DNA of 6,773 nt from Beijerinckiaceae bacterium (GTDB taxonomy: Bacteria > Pseudomonadota > Alphaproteobacteria > Rhizobiales > Beijerinckiaceae): positions 1-6,773 of the forward strand of contig DAIESR010000385.1 of NCBI GenBank assembly GCA_027346205.1, written 5' to 3'. The position numbers and the translations under genes are program-made. Positions 1-6,773 of this stretch are shown one piece after another (the first letter of the stretch is position 1; each line of letters begins with the position of its first letter). The notes under the pieces were generated by a model. That model made no database searches, was not told the origin of the DNA, and saw only the letters and a list, made by a program, of their open reading frames with translations.

Positions 1-548
1 AGCATGAATTGCGCAAGCGCACGTTCGAGCCGCGCCAAACCGCCCTTCAGCACGACGAAGCGGGCGCCGGACAATTTCGTCGCCGTCTCGAAATCCATGA
101 GGCCGAGAGCTTCGCCAATGTCGAAATGCTCTTTCGGCGCGAAAGCGAACTCCGGCTTCGTACCAACGGCGCGCAGCTCAGGATTGTCGTTCTCGTCCTT
201 GCCAAACGGCACGTCAGGCAAGGGCAGATTGGGGATTTCGGAGAGCGCCTTATCGAGAGCCTCGATCGCCGCGCGCTCTTCGCCCTCATACATCGGCAAG
301 GCGGTTTTCAATTCCGCCACTTCCGCCTTCAAGGCTTCGGCCAGAGCCATGTCCTTGGCACCCATCGCCTTGCCGATCTCCTTCGAGGCGGCATTGCGGC
401 GTTCCTGCGCTCCTTGCGATTTGGCAATCGCCGCACGGCGGATCTCGTCAAGGGCGATCAGTGTGTCCGACAGCGGCTCGAGCCCGCGCCGTCTGCGGCC
501 TTCATCGAAGGTCTCGGCGTTGTCGCGGATCCATTTGATGTCATACAT
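1..548 (-). CDS. serS: Seryl-tRNA synthetase, N-terminal part (gene runs off the left edge)
   Basis: SerRS is the cytoplasmic class II synthetase that activates serine with ATP and charges tRNA-Ser. The visible 182 codons start [10 protein letters not shown] and continue through the charged, Ala/Glu/Lys-rich segment (about residues 25-110) that forms the long antiparallel coiled-coil arm gripping the tRNA variable arm. The family's linker motif is also present: an [13 protein letters not shown] stretch followed by [10 protein letters not shown] near residues 145-170. The catalytic motifs 1-3 lie beyond the window; full SerRS is about 425 residues. The start is fixed by an in-frame TGA at 567-569, 21 bases upstream, with a purine-rich GGGAAGAG as the likely ribosome-binding site. 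The gene follows tatC after 104 bases on the same strand and is probably the distal gene of the tat operon. No frameshift is seen. Confidence 0.96.
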   Translation of the reverse strand, partial: MYDIKWIRDNAETFDEGRRRRGLEPLSDTLIALDEIRRAAIAKSQGAQERRNAASKEIGKAMGAKDMALAEALKAEVAELKTALPMYEGEERAAIEALDKALSEIPNLPLPDVPFGKDENDNPELRAVGTKPEFAFAPKEHFDIGEALGLMDFETATKLSGARFVVLKGGLARLERALAQFM

Positions 549-561
549 GGCAAGATCTCTT

Positions 562-585
562 CCCTCTCACGGCATGGAAAGAGGG
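562..585 (-). promoter_or_regulatory. Possible hairpin over the serS ribosome-binding region
   Basis: In the minus-strand transcript CCCTCT (585-580) can pair with AGAGGG (567-562) across a 12-base loop. The 3' arm is the first part of the purine-rich run AGAGGGAAGAG that serves as the serS Shine-Dalgarno region, so the stem could limit serS translation. The stem is short and no U-run follows, so it is not a convincing terminator of the tat transcript. A regulatory role is inference only. Confidence 0.3.
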
Positions 586-652
586 CAAGGTGATAAGCCG
601 GCCCGCATACGCAGCAGACAGCGCATTCGCCGCCAACGGGGACCGCGCAAGA

Positions 653-1435
653 TCAGCTCTCTTCTTCATCGGTCGCCGCTTCGGCACGTTGCTTTTCGAT
701 CATCTGCACCGAAAGGATCGACAGCTCGTAGAGGAGCATGGCAGGAACAGCAAGCGCCAGCATGGAGAATATATCCGGCGGCGTCAGCATCGCGGCGGCA
801 ACAAAGACGAGCACCACAGCATAGCGTCGCTGCCGGCGCAAAAAATCCGCGCTGACGACACCGACCCGCCCGAGTAGGGTGAGAACCACCGGCAATTGAA
901 AGGTGATGCCAAAGGCGAAGATCAAAGTCATGATCAGCGACAAATATTCGCTGACTCTTGGTAAAAGCTCGATCTGCGCGCGCCCCGGCTCTTTCGCCTG
1001 CTGCATGCCAATGAAAAAGCCCAGCAGGTTCGGCATCACGATGAAATAGACGAGCATGCCGCCGAGCGCGAAAAAGATGGGGGTCGCAAAAAGATAAGGC
1101 GCGAAAGCCTTACGCTCCTGCTTATAGAGCCCTGGCGCAACGAAAGCATAGAGCTGCGCGAAGATTACCGGACAGGCCAGGAAGGCCGCGGCGAAGATCG
1201 CCACCTTGATCTCGGTGAACAAATATTCCTGCGGCGCAGTATAGATCAGGCGGGCGTCGGGGCCAGCCACGCGCTCGTAGGGCACGAGAAGAATATTGTA
1301 GATGTTCTTCGCAAAGAAGAAGCAAATGAAGAACATCGCGACGAAGGCACCAAGGGCCTTGATGAGCCGCGCCCGGAGCTCAATCAAATGGTCCATCAGA
1401 GGCGCTTGCGTCGCCTCTATATCGGTTTTCGACAT
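653..1435 (-). CDS. tatC: Sec-independent protein translocase TatC
   Basis: TatC is the six-helix inner-membrane core of the twin-arginine translocase. It binds the RR signal peptide and, with TatB, forms the substrate receptor. The 260-residue product has the family's usual length. It shows the cytoplasmic N-terminal motif [11 protein letters not shown] (residues 14-24, with the conserved Glu19), the loop motif [12 protein letters not shown] (98-109, whose Glu107 corresponds to the signal-peptide-binding Glu103 of E. coli), the RRQRRYAVV stretch (200-208) and MLTPPDIFS (216-224) before the last helices. Hydrophobic spans fall near residues 26-42, 76-97, 113-135, 163-186, 205-217 and 223-243. 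The tail is short and acidic (DEEES). The gene starts 44 bases after tatB stops, with a modest GGAAG ribosome-binding site. The membrane helix boundaries are estimates by eye. Confidence 0.98.
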   Translation of the reverse strand: MSKTDIEATQAPLMDHLIELRARLIKALGAFVAMFFICFFFAKNIYNILLVPYERVAGPDARLIYTAPQEYLFTEIKVAIFAAAFLACPVIFAQLYAFVAPGLYKQERKAFAPYLFATPIFFALGGMLVYFIVMPNLLGFFIGMQQAKEPGRAQIELLPRVSEYLSLIMTLIFAFGITFQLPVVLTLLGRVGVVSADFLRRQRRYAVVLVFVAAAMLTPPDIFSMLALAVPAMLLYELSILSVQMIEKQRAEAATDEEES

Positions 1436-1479
1436 CCGGCTTCCGTCACAAAATGGTGGGCATCAGGGGCACCACGGGC

Positions 1480-2043
1480 TTAGCCCCGGTTGCGCAGGGG
1501 CTCCGGCGCCAGTTCCTGTTCGCCTTTCGGCGCTACTAGGCCCTTCTCCGCCTTTGGCGCCAGTTCCTGTTCAGCGTTTGGCGTCTGAGCCGGCAAGGAA
1601 GAAGGCATATCGGGAAGCGGCTCCTGGCGTGGCGCGAGTTCGCGGATTTCGACGGCTCCAAAAGCGGCGGCATCCGGGTCTTTCCGCAACGCCGTGGCAA
1701 GGGGATCGGCATGGCTCGCGAGATCCTCGGGAGGGAACTCCAACTCGGTCTCCGGCAGGGCTTCGAGCTCCTTGGTCAAGTCAGCCCTGATGCCAGCGAG
1801 CGGATCTGTACCAATATCGAGCCTGGCGGCCTCGGAAATCTTGGCGGCCTCGGCTTTGATGTCGGCGAGATCAGCCTCGCGCATTGCATCCATGAACTGA
1901 GACTGGAACTCGGACCCCATGCGCCGGATCTTGGCAATAGCCTGACCGACCTGCCGCATGACGCGCGGCAGTTCCTTCGGCCCAATGACGATCAACGCCA
2001 CAATGCCGATGATAATGAGTTTCGCGGCGTCGAATTCAAACAT
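1480..2043 (-). CDS. tatB: Sec-independent protein translocase TatB
   Basis: TatB is the single-helix partner of TatC in the Tat receptor complex. The 187-residue product has an N-terminal membrane helix (about residues 7-20), the hinge GPKELP (21-26) typical of TatB, and then an amphipathic helix with the family pattern PRVMRQVGQ...FQSQFMDAMREA (26-57). Beyond about residue 75 the tail is Pro/Glu/Ala-rich, probably disordered, and ends in an imperfect repeat containing EQELAP twice (158-163, 175-180). Residue 8, usually glutamate in TatB of E. coli and many relatives, is lysine here (FDAAKL). The gene lies 47 bases after tatA and 44 before tatC, in the standard tatABC order. Its ribosome-binding site is weak (GAAGG, about 16 bases upstream), so translation may be coupled to or lower than that of tatA, in line with the usual excess of TatA over TatB. 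Confidence 0.95.
   Translation of the reverse strand: MFEFDAAKLIIIGIVALIVIGPKELPRVMRQVGQAIAKIRRMGSEFQSQFMDAMREADLADIKAEAAKISEAARLDIGTDPLAGIRADLTKELEALPETELEFPPEDLASHADPLATALRKDPDAAAFGAVEIRELAPRQEPLPDMPSSLPAQTPNAEQELAPKAEKGLVAPKGEQELAPEPLRNRG
1505..1572 (-). repeat. Imperfect in-frame tandem repeat in the tatB 3' end
   Basis: The 17-base string ggcgccagttcctgttc occurs at 1505-1521 and again at 1556-1572, a period of 51 bases (17 codons). Between the copies lies a related segment encoding EKGLVAPKG, so at protein level there are three units: EQELAPKA, EKGLVAPKG and EQELAPEP. A further ELAP occurs upstream at TatB residues 135-138. This looks like local duplication within the disordered TatB tail. 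Confidence 0.75.
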
Positions 2044-2090
2044 GGGGCGGTCGCGGAGCCTTCAAAAATCCAAGCGCGGAGGCGAGGCCG

Positions 2091-2336
2091 TCAGCTCGCC
2101 TTCTGCTGCTCGGAGACCTTCGTGGCCTCGGCGGTCTTTTGATGCTCGATCGCCCGCTGTGGTGCAACCTCATCATTGGTCGTAGGTTTCGCCTCTTCCT
2201 CGGCCAAGCCCTTCTTGAAGGATTTGATCCCTTTGGCAACGTCACCCATGATGACAGAAATTTTGCCCTTGCCGCCGAACAGCAGCATGACAACCGCTCC
2301 GACTATGAGCCAATGCCAGATCGACAGACCTCCCAT
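2091..2336 (-). CDS. tatA: Sec-independent protein translocase TatA
   Basis: TatA oligomerises with TatBC to form the transient passage for folded Tat substrates across the inner membrane. The 81-residue product has one N-terminal membrane helix (about residues 4-20, SIWHWLIV then hydrophobic), the invariant Phe20-Gly21 hinge, and the amphipathic helix motif [19 protein letters not shown] (26-44), followed by a short charged tail. The SIWHWLIV start and GIKSFKKG are typical of alphaproteobacterial TatA and separate it from TatB, which has GPKELP at the hinge. The start ATG at 2336 has a strong AAGGAG ribosome-binding site seven bases upstream. It is the first gene of the cluster tatA-tatB-tatC-serS; the scpA and scpB genes often found before tatA in this order are not here. 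Confidence 0.97.
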   Translation of the reverse strand: MGGLSIWHWLIVGAVVMLLFGGKGKISVIMGDVAKGIKSFKKGLAEEEAKPTTNDEVAPQRAIEHQKTAEATKVSEQQKAS

Positions 2337-2343
2337 GGCCGAA

Positions 2344-2349
2344 CTCCTT
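2344..2349 (-). promoter_or_regulatory. Strong ribosome-binding site of tatA
   Basis: The minus strand reads AAGGAG followed by seven bases and the tatA ATG. This is the best Shine-Dalgarno match in the window and is much stronger than those of tatB, tatC and fmdB, which fits the need for excess TatA. Confidence 0.85.
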
Positions 2350-2592
2350 TTGTGAGATGTACCAGAAACCTATGCTTCCCAACCGACGAACACAAGGATT
2401 GCGGCATAATTCCATGGCTGCATTCGACTTGGTCTGAAGGTTGGCTGCTTTCATTGAGACAAATAAGGCCCAAAACTTGCTTTTTCTCGGATATGCCACG
2501 ACCTCGAGCCGGCAAGAATCGACTTTGCCGGGCCAATGTTCAAGCCTATTCGGTTTTTGGGTCATAAGGTCGCGGCTAGACCCAGCCCCCCT

Positions 2593-2614
2593 GGAAAAGC
2601 TCTGCCGCTTTTCC
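2593..2614. repeat. Perfect 8-bp inverted repeat (hairpin) upstream of the FmdB-like gene
   Basis: GGAAAAGC at 2593-2600 and GCTTTTCC at 2607-2614 are exact reverse complements separated by the six bases tctgcc. Neither strand has a following T-run, so it is not a classical intrinsic terminator. It lies 73 bases upstream of the zinc-ribbon start codon and could be a 5'-leader structure or an operator-like dyad. Confidence 0.6.
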
Positions 2615-2687
2615 GATAAGGCTACGCTTGTTATGTTCGCTCTCCAGCCGAGTCCAGACCTGTTCAGGACGACCCGGGACAAGACCC

Positions 2688-2921
2688 ATGCCGATCTATG
2701 CTTTCCATTGCAACGATTGCAGCAAGGACTTCGAGACCTTGGTGCGCAGTTCCGATGTGCCGGCCTGCCCGGCCTGCGACAGCCAAAACCTTCAGCAAGC
2801 GGTGTCGAAAATCTGTGTCGACATCAAATATCCCGCCATTGCCAAATCCTGGCGTAAGCGCGCTGGCGTCGAGGGTCATTTGTGCAATGTCGACAAGAAA
2901 GAGCTTCAGGGGAAATCCTAG
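2688..2921 (+). CDS. FmdB-family putative regulatory zinc-ribbon protein
   Basis: This small 77-residue protein carries the N-terminal zinc ribbon of the FmdB/CxxC_CxxC_SSSS family. It begins MPIYAFHC, the characteristic family opening, and has two CxxC pairs, Cys8/Cys11 and Cys27/Cys30, placed to bind one zinc ion. The rest is a basic, Lys-rich tail with one more Cys (residue 66). The family name comes from a putative regulator of formamidase in Methylophilus; function in most bacteria is unknown. An ATG 60 bases upstream (2628) is in frame, but the homologous N-terminus begins at MPIY, so 2688 is preferred. The ribosome-binding site is weak (GGGA, eight bases upstream). The gene stands alone on the plus strand, divergent from tatA and convergent with the ATP12 gene. 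The family call is firm; the role is unknown. Confidence 0.9.
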   Translation: MPIYAFHCNDCSKDFETLVRSSDVPACPACDSQNLQQAVSKICVDIKYPAIAKSWRKRAGVEGHLCNVDKKELQGKS

Positions 2922-3068
2922 CCGGCTTTTGTCGGCGATCCGCGGGCGCGGGCGATCTACATGTCTCGGCGCACCGAAGACGGGGGGACGAGATCACGAC
3001 CCGCTAGGCCATGCGCGATACTCTCTATGCCCGACGCTCTGGCGAGGACTGTGACAGCGTCCTAACCC
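2922..3068. other. Convergent intergenic region between the FmdB-like and ATP12 genes
   Basis: Transcripts from both sides end here. Candidate stems are weak: GCCGGC/GTCGGC with a TTTT loop at 2921-2936 (one G-U pair, overlapping the stop codon), and GACGCT (3033-3038) with AGCGTC (3056-3061), which competes with AGGAC/GTCCT. None has a terminal T-run, so no intrinsic terminator is called. A 7-base direct repeat, GGCGATC, occurs at 2934 and 2951. Confidence 0.4.
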
Positions 3069-3875
3069 TCAAAGACGGACAAGGTGCCACAGGCGATCCG
3101 CAGCCGCTATTTCGGCCCAGCGCCGCGCCCGCCTGTCCATCGCCTCCTGATCAGCGCCCCAGATTTGGATCTGGAAGTCCTCGTCCACATGGGCGGTCTC
3201 CCAGGCTTGCTCCAAGGTCATAGCACCGCTGACGCGTGCCAGAGCAATGAGTGCGGAACCCGTTAGAGTGGTCATCACATTGAGGCAGGCGAGCGCGATC
3301 GGCGCCGCCGCGCCCACGCCCGTGACGCGGTCGAGCTTGGCACGGACCGCCAGCATGGATGATTCCGGCTGCTGGACATGGATGATGCCTTCGGCGCAGA
3401 GAAAGCGTGCGCCGATGTCCACCTCGGCAAAAGCCAGGACCGGATCCCAGGCCGCTGCCTGCGCTTTTACGAGACTCGCGGGCTCCCCGGCGCGGTAGCA
3501 GACGAGATCGGTGCCGGCATATTTGACAATATCTTCCGCAACGGCATCCATCGCCTGCGCGACACCATCGATGGCCGAATTGACGATGCGGGTGAGCACC
3601 ATCACGGTCGGATCGATTTCGTCGCCCTGCGCCTGCCATTCGCCGGCGATCGCTTCTGCCGCGGCAAGGGTTGGCAGCGACAGCCGGGCCTTGGCCGGTG
3701 TCAGCACCGGCCGTCCATCGAGTACGACCGCGAAGCCGTCTTGATGCGGCTTGGCCTCCACTGTCGTGTAGAACCGCTTACGCAGCGGCGTCGTCAGGCT
3801 CCGGCGTCCCAAGGCGACAGGATCGATCTGGGCTGTGGCTGTCTCGGAAGATGGTTTCGTCAATTCGTCACGCAT
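3069..3875 (-). CDS. ATP12-family F1-ATPase assembly chaperone
   Basis: ATP12 proteins bind the alpha subunit of F1 and keep it from aggregating until it pairs with beta; the yeast and human (ATPAF2) mitochondrial proteins have alphaproteobacterial relatives. This 268-residue product shows the family blocks in order: KRFYTTVEAKPHQDGFAVVL followed by DGRPVLTPAK (33-62), EWQAQGDEIDP (79-89) with TRIVNSAIDG (95-104), YAGTDLVCYRAGEP (119-132) with AAAWDPVLAF (140-149), and the C-terminal AWETAHVDEDFQIQIWGAD (224-242) ahead of a basic helix. The first 30 residues are polar and variable and no signal peptide is evident, so a cytoplasmic location is expected. The start at 3875 has only a weak AGG upstream, so its exact position is less sure than the rest. 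It is divergent from ppc. Confidence 0.93.
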   Translation of the reverse strand: MRDELTKPSSETATAQIDPVALGRRSLTTPLRKRFYTTVEAKPHQDGFAVVLDGRPVLTPAKARLSLPTLAAAEAIAGEWQAQGDEIDPTVMVLTRIVNSAIDGVAQAMDAVAEDIVKYAGTDLVCYRAGEPASLVKAQAAAWDPVLAFAEVDIGARFLCAEGIIHVQQPESSMLAVRAKLDRVTGVGAAAPIALACLNVMTTLTGSALIALARVSGAMTLEQAWETAHVDEDFQIQIWGADQEAMDRRARRWAEIAAADRLWHLVRL

Positions 3876-4144
3876 GCGCCTACATAAAGCAGAAAAGGGT
3901 GGCAGAAAATGCCCGGCAACAGTCGCGCGCGGATCACTGGTCGGCTATGGATGGGAGATAAGCTCGGCTTTGGAAAGCCACCTATTCGCATCGCAAATAC
4001 TCTGGCGTAAGCGGGTGCAGCAAGGCCGCAGATCGCGGCTTGGGCTTGTCCCCTGGCGGCAGTCGCCTGCGCAGAGGCTATATGGAATGTCGTGGCCGAT
4101 TTGACCCGTCACATGGGATCGGCTCTACCCGCCAGAGAGAGTAG
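3876..4144. other. Divergent intergenic region between the ATP12 gene and ppc
   Basis: These 269 bases must hold promoters for both genes. No confident -35/-10 pair is visible; TATATG at 4079-4084 could be a ppc -10, but nothing near 17 bases upstream resembles a -35. Two small stems occur: GGCTT/AAGCC with a 4-base loop at 3966-3979, and a bulged 8-bp stem at 4021-4042. Neither has a T-run. No tRNA, riboswitch or credible small gene was recognised. Confidence 0.5.
4021..4042 (+). repeat. Bulged 8-bp hairpin upstream of ppc
   Basis: CAAG-G-CCGC (4021-4029) pairs with GCGGCTTG (4035-4042) across the loop agatc, with one unpaired G at 4025. It ends about 100 bases before the ppc start and could lie in its leader or near its promoter. 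It has no T-run, so termination is unlikely. Confidence 0.35.
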
Positions 4145-6773
4145 ATGGACAAGGAAGCGGAAAAGACGGAGTTTTCAGCCGACCGCGATGAGGACCGGCT
4201 GCTCAAGGACGACATCCGCCTGCTCGGCCGCATCCTTGGCGATACGGTCCGCGAGCAGCAGGGCGACGAAATATTCGATCTCGTCGAATTGATCCGCCAG
4301 ACCTCGCTGCGCTTCCATCGCGATGGCGACGAGACCGCCCGCCATCAGCTCGAAAATATTCTCGAATCGCTGACGCCCGCGCAATCGGCTCAGATCGTGC
4401 GCGCCTACAGCTATTTTTCGCATCTCTCCAACATTGCCGAGGATCTGCACAATATCCGCCGCTATCGCAATGATGCGATCGCCGGCATCCCGCCGGGGCC
4501 GAGCACGCTCGCCTGCGCCCTCAGGCGCTGCAAGGCAGCCGGCATCACGCCCGAGCAATTGCGGGAATTCCTTGCCAGCGCCTTCATGGTCCCGGTTCTC
4601 ACCGCGCATCCCACGGAGGTGCGGCGCAAGAGCACGATGACGCGCGAGATGGCGATCGCCCATCTGCTCGACCGGCGAGAACGTCAACAATGGACGCATG
4701 ACGAAGAAGACGAACTCGAGAACCAGTTACGGCGCGCCGTGCTAATCCTGTGGCAGACAAGCCTGCTGCGGCGAACGAAGCTCACTGTCCTCGACGAGGT
4801 TTCCAACGGGCTTTCCTACTATGATTATACGTTCCTGACCGAAGTACCGCGCCTTTATCAGATGGTCGAGCGGCAGGTGCGCGAATATGCACCTGCCCTT
4901 GCCGATGAGGAGATCCCTTCCTTCCTGCGCCTCGGGAGCTGGATCGGCGGCGACCGCGACGGCAATCCTTACGTCGATGCCGCGGTGCTGCGGCAGACGG
5001 TGTCCATGCATGGCACGCGCATTCTCACATTCTATCTCGACGAGCTGGTCAAACTCGGCGCCGAACTCTCGATCAGCACGCAAGTCGTCGAAGTTTCGAG
5101 CGAGCTGCGCGATCTCGCAGGGAGTTCGCCCGATTCATCGCCGCATCGCATGGCCGAGCCCTATCGCCGCGCGATCACGGCCATCCACGGACGCATCGCG
5201 GCGACGCTTCGCACCATAGACGAGCATCATCCGGTCCGGACGCGCCCAGTCAAGATGAAGCCCTATTCGAACGCCGCTGAGTTCCGGCACGACCTCGACA
5301 TCATCGACCGGTCGCTCAGGGCGCATGGCTCCTACATCATCACGCGCGGACGCCTGCGCGCGCTGCGGCGTGCGGCCAAGTGCTTCGGCTTCCATCTCGC
5401 AAGTCTCGATCTGCGGCAAAACTCCAATGTGCATGAGCGCACCGCGGCGGAACTCCTCGAAGTCGTGGCGCCCGGAACCAATTATCTCGCGCGCAGCGAA
5501 GACGAGCGTATCGACATTCTCATCAAAGAGCTGCAAACACCGCAGCTCCTCGCCTCCCCGTTCCTCACCTATTCGGATGAGACCGACAAAGAGCTTGCCA
5601 TATTGCACACCGCCGTCGAAGCACGCGCCGCTTATGGTGACGAGACCATAAGGACGAGCATTATTTCGAAGACAGAGGCGGTGTCCGATCTCCTCGAACT
5701 CGCCTTGCTCCTCAAGGAGGTCGGCCTCATCACGGTCGACGGAAAAAGCCACATCGATATCGTGCCACTCTTCGAAACCATCACGGACCTGCAGAATTGC
5801 GCGCAGGTGATGGAAAAGGCCTTCTCCTTGCCGATCTACCGCCGGCTCGTCGAAAGTCGCGGTAACGTTCAGGAGATCATGCTCGGTTATTCCGACAGCA
5901 ACAAGGACGGCGGCTTCATCACCTCTGGCTGGGAACTCTACAAGGCCGAGATCAGCCTCATCGAGACTTTCCGCCGGCATGGAGTCAGGCTCCGTCTGTT
6001 TCATGGCCGCGGCGGCTCCGTCGGCCGCGGTGGCGGCCCGAGCTATGAGGCGATCCTGGCGCAGCCGAGTGGTGCGGTCGGCGGCCAGATCCGCGTCACC
6101 GAACAAGGCGAGATCATTTCGAGCAAATATTCCAATCCGGAGATCGGCCGGCGCAATCTCGAGACCCTCGTCTCAGCGACCCTCGAAGCCACACTGCTGA
6201 TGCCGGAGCATCACGCGCCGCGGCTCGAATATCTCTCAGCGATGGAAGAATTATCGCACGCGGCCTTCAAGGCCTATCGCGGTCTCGTCTATGACACACC
6301 GGATTTCGAAAATTATTTTTGGTCGTCAACAGTGATCACCGAGATTGCCACGCTCAATCTCGGCAGCCGGCCGGCTTCGCGCACCAAGACACGGCGGATC
6401 GAGGATCTGCGCGCCATTCCCTGGGTCTTCTCCTGGGCGCAATGCCGTCTCATGCTGCCCGGCTGGTTTGGATTCGCCTCCGCTTATCGCGATTTCATGC
6501 TCGCCCATCCGGAAAATGGACTGGAACTCCTCCAGGACATGTATCGCGAATGGCCGTTCTTCCGCATGCTCTTGTCGAATATGGAAATGGTGCTCGCCAA
6601 GAGCAACATCGGGATCGCTTCGCGCTATGCCGAGCTGGTACCAGACCAGGCTCTGCGGGAGGAGATTTTTGGACGTATCCGTGCCGAATGGGCCGATGCG
6701 ATCGAGGCGCTTCTCGCCATCACCAAACAGGCGGAATTGCTGCAGGACAATCCGATATTGGATCGCTCCTTAC
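4145..6773 (+). CDS. ppc: Phosphoenolpyruvate carboxylase (lacks about 54 C-terminal residues at the right edge)
   Basis: PEP carboxylase converts PEP and bicarbonate to oxaloacetate and phosphate, replenishing the TCA cycle or feeding the serine cycle in methylotrophs. The 876 visible codons are open throughout. Family motifs appear in order: [12 protein letters not shown] with catalytic His155 (His138 in E. coli), [12 protein letters not shown] (264-275), LDLRQNS with Arg424, the metal-site motifs VPLFET (Glu544) and YSDSNKDGG (Asp584), [13 protein letters not shown] with catalytic His620 and Arg628, [10 protein letters not shown], and LRAIPW with Arg756. Lys819 in VLAKSN matches the allosteric Lys773 of E. 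coli. The remaining effector residues and the C-terminal NTG lie outside the window; the full length is probably near 930. An in-frame TAG directly abuts the ATG, so translation cannot begin further upstream. The ribosome-binding site is a weak GAGAG. The mobile-loop sequence (745-751) is unusual. Confidence 0.98.
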   Translation, partial: MDKEAEKTEFSADRDEDRLLKDDIRLLGRILGDTVREQQGDEIFDLVELIRQTSLRFHRDGDETARHQLENILESLTPAQSAQIVRAYSYFSHLSNIAEDLHNIRRYRNDAIAGIPPGPSTLACALRRCKAAGITPEQLREFLASAFMVPVLTAHPTEVRRKSTMTREMAIAHLLDRRERQQWTHDEEDELENQLRRAVLILWQTSLLRRTKLTVLDEVSNGLSYYDYTFLTEVPRLYQMVERQVREYAPALADEEIPSFLRLGSWIGGDRDGNPYVDAAVLRQTVSMHGTRILTFYLDELVKLGAELSISTQVVEVSSELRDLAGSSPDSSPHRMAEPYRRAITAIHGRIAATLRTIDEHHPVRTRPVKMKPYSNAAEFRHDLDIIDRSLRAHGSYIITRGRLRALRRAAKCFGFHLASLDLRQNSNVHERTAAELLEVVAPGTNYLARSEDERIDILIKELQTPQLLASPFLTYSDETDKELAILHTAVEARAAYGDETIRTSIISKTEAVSDLLELALLLKEVGLITVDGKSHIDIVPLFETITDLQNCAQVMEKAFSLPIYRRLVESRGNVQEIMLGYSDSNKDGGFITSGWELYKAEISLIETFRRHGVRLRLFHGRGGSVGRGGGPSYEAILAQPSGAVGGQIRVTEQGEIISSKYSNPEIGRRNLETLVSATLEATLLMPEHHAPRLEYLSAMEELSHAAFKAYRGLVYDTPDFENYFWSSTVITEIATLNLGSRPASRTKTRRIEDLRAIPWVFSWAQCRLMLPGWFGFASAYRDFMLAHPENGLELLQDMYREWPFFRMLLSNMEMVLAKSNIGIASRYAELVPDQALREEIFGRIRAEWADAIEALLAITKQAELLQDNPILDRSL

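Larger units (their letters stand above)
2337..2687. other. Divergent intergenic region between tatA and the FmdB-like gene
   Basis: These 351 bases lie between two genes transcribed away from each other and must carry the tatA promoter and probably that of the zinc-ribbon gene. The region is more AT-rich than the flanking genes. I see no promoter good enough to call: on the minus strand TTGTGT, 17 bases and TAGGTT lie just upstream of tatA, and on the plus strand there is a CATAAT at 2405-2410 without a matching -35, but both are weak. Open frames across it encode nothing recognisable. The only clear structure is the hairpin at 2593-2614. No tRNA-like fold was found by eye. Confidence 0.6.

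Noticed and set aside
4..855. Plus-strand open frames across 4-855, 9-593 and 590-877
   Set aside because: They are the reverse strand of serS and tatC, which are clearly supported in the other direction.
1482..1502. AGCCCC/GGGGCT stem at the end of tatB as a terminator between tatB and tatC
   Set aside because: It overlaps the last tatB codons, has no following T-run, and tatC follows closely in the same operon.
2242..2682. Minus-strand open frame of 146 residues and a plus-strand frame 2139-2567 across the tatA upstream region
   Set aside because: They overlap tatA in other frames, have no recognisable motif and no good ribosome-binding site. The region fits a regulatory spacer better.
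2921..2936. Hairpin at the end of the FmdB-like gene as an intrinsic terminator
   Set aside because: The T-run is in the loop, not after the stem, the stem is six pairs with one G-U, and GC-rich sequence follows.
3835..4104. 89-residue plus-strand open frame spanning the ATP12 gene start and the ppc upstream region
   Set aside because: It overlaps the ATP12 coding start antisense, has no recognisable similarity or ribosome-binding site, and an unusual composition for a real protein.
5135..6106. A 323-residue open frame on the minus strand, with others at 4175-4699 and 4742-5083
   Set aside because: They lie antisense within ppc, whose plus-strand product carries all the family motifs. Their composition is rich in Arg, Asp, Glu and Ala, as expected from reading GC-rich codons backwards, and no domain is recognisable.
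6377..6379. Possible loss of the allosteric aspartate-binding Lys773 in PEP carboxylase, at the Lys-to-Ser change after SRPA
   Set aside because: Counting against the E. coli protein places that change at Lys702 of the mobile loop. The true Lys773 equivalent is Lys819 in VLAKSN and is conserved, so loss of feedback inhibition is not supported.

Overview
The window looks like ordinary housekeeping chromosome from an alphaproteobacterium, most likely of the order Hyphomicrobiales (Rhizobiales). Evidence: TatA begins with the form common in that group (SIWHW, then FGGKGKIS, then GIKSFKKG), a bacterial ATP12-type F1-ATPase chaperone is present, tatABC is followed directly by serS, and codons are GC-rich. 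A Beijerinckiaceae or Methylocystaceae-like host is possible, but that is only an impression.

Layout. Bases 1-2336 carry a minus-strand cluster read right to left: tatA (2336-2091), tatB (2043-1480), tatC (1435-653), then the N-terminal 182 codons of serS (548 to the left edge). The gaps of 47, 44 and 104 bases fit an operon. Bases 2337-2687 are a 351-base divergent intergenic region holding a perfect 8-bp hairpin. A small FmdB-type zinc-ribbon gene follows on the plus strand (2688-2921). It converges, across 147 non-coding bases, on a minus-strand ATP12-family gene (3875-3069). Bases 3876-4144 separate that gene from ppc (4145 to the right edge, plus strand). ppc is nearly complete: 876 codons are visible and about 54 residues are missing.

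Function. TatA, TatB and TatC form the complete twin-arginine translocase, which exports folded and often cofactor-bearing proteins. SerRS charges tRNA-Ser and appears to be co-transcribed with tat. The ATP12 protein assists assembly of the F1 alpha subunit. PEP carboxylase makes oxaloacetate from PEP and bicarbonate, as anaplerosis or as part of the serine cycle if the host is a methylotroph. The FmdB-like protein has no secure function.

I found no mobile element, CRISPR array, rRNA or tRNA gene, phage gene, or previously undescribed system. The points worth a second look are small: a lysine at position 8 of TatB, an internal repeat in the TatB tail, an atypical mobile active-site loop in PEP carboxylase, a hairpin over the serS ribosome-binding region, and two unexplained intergenic hairpins.
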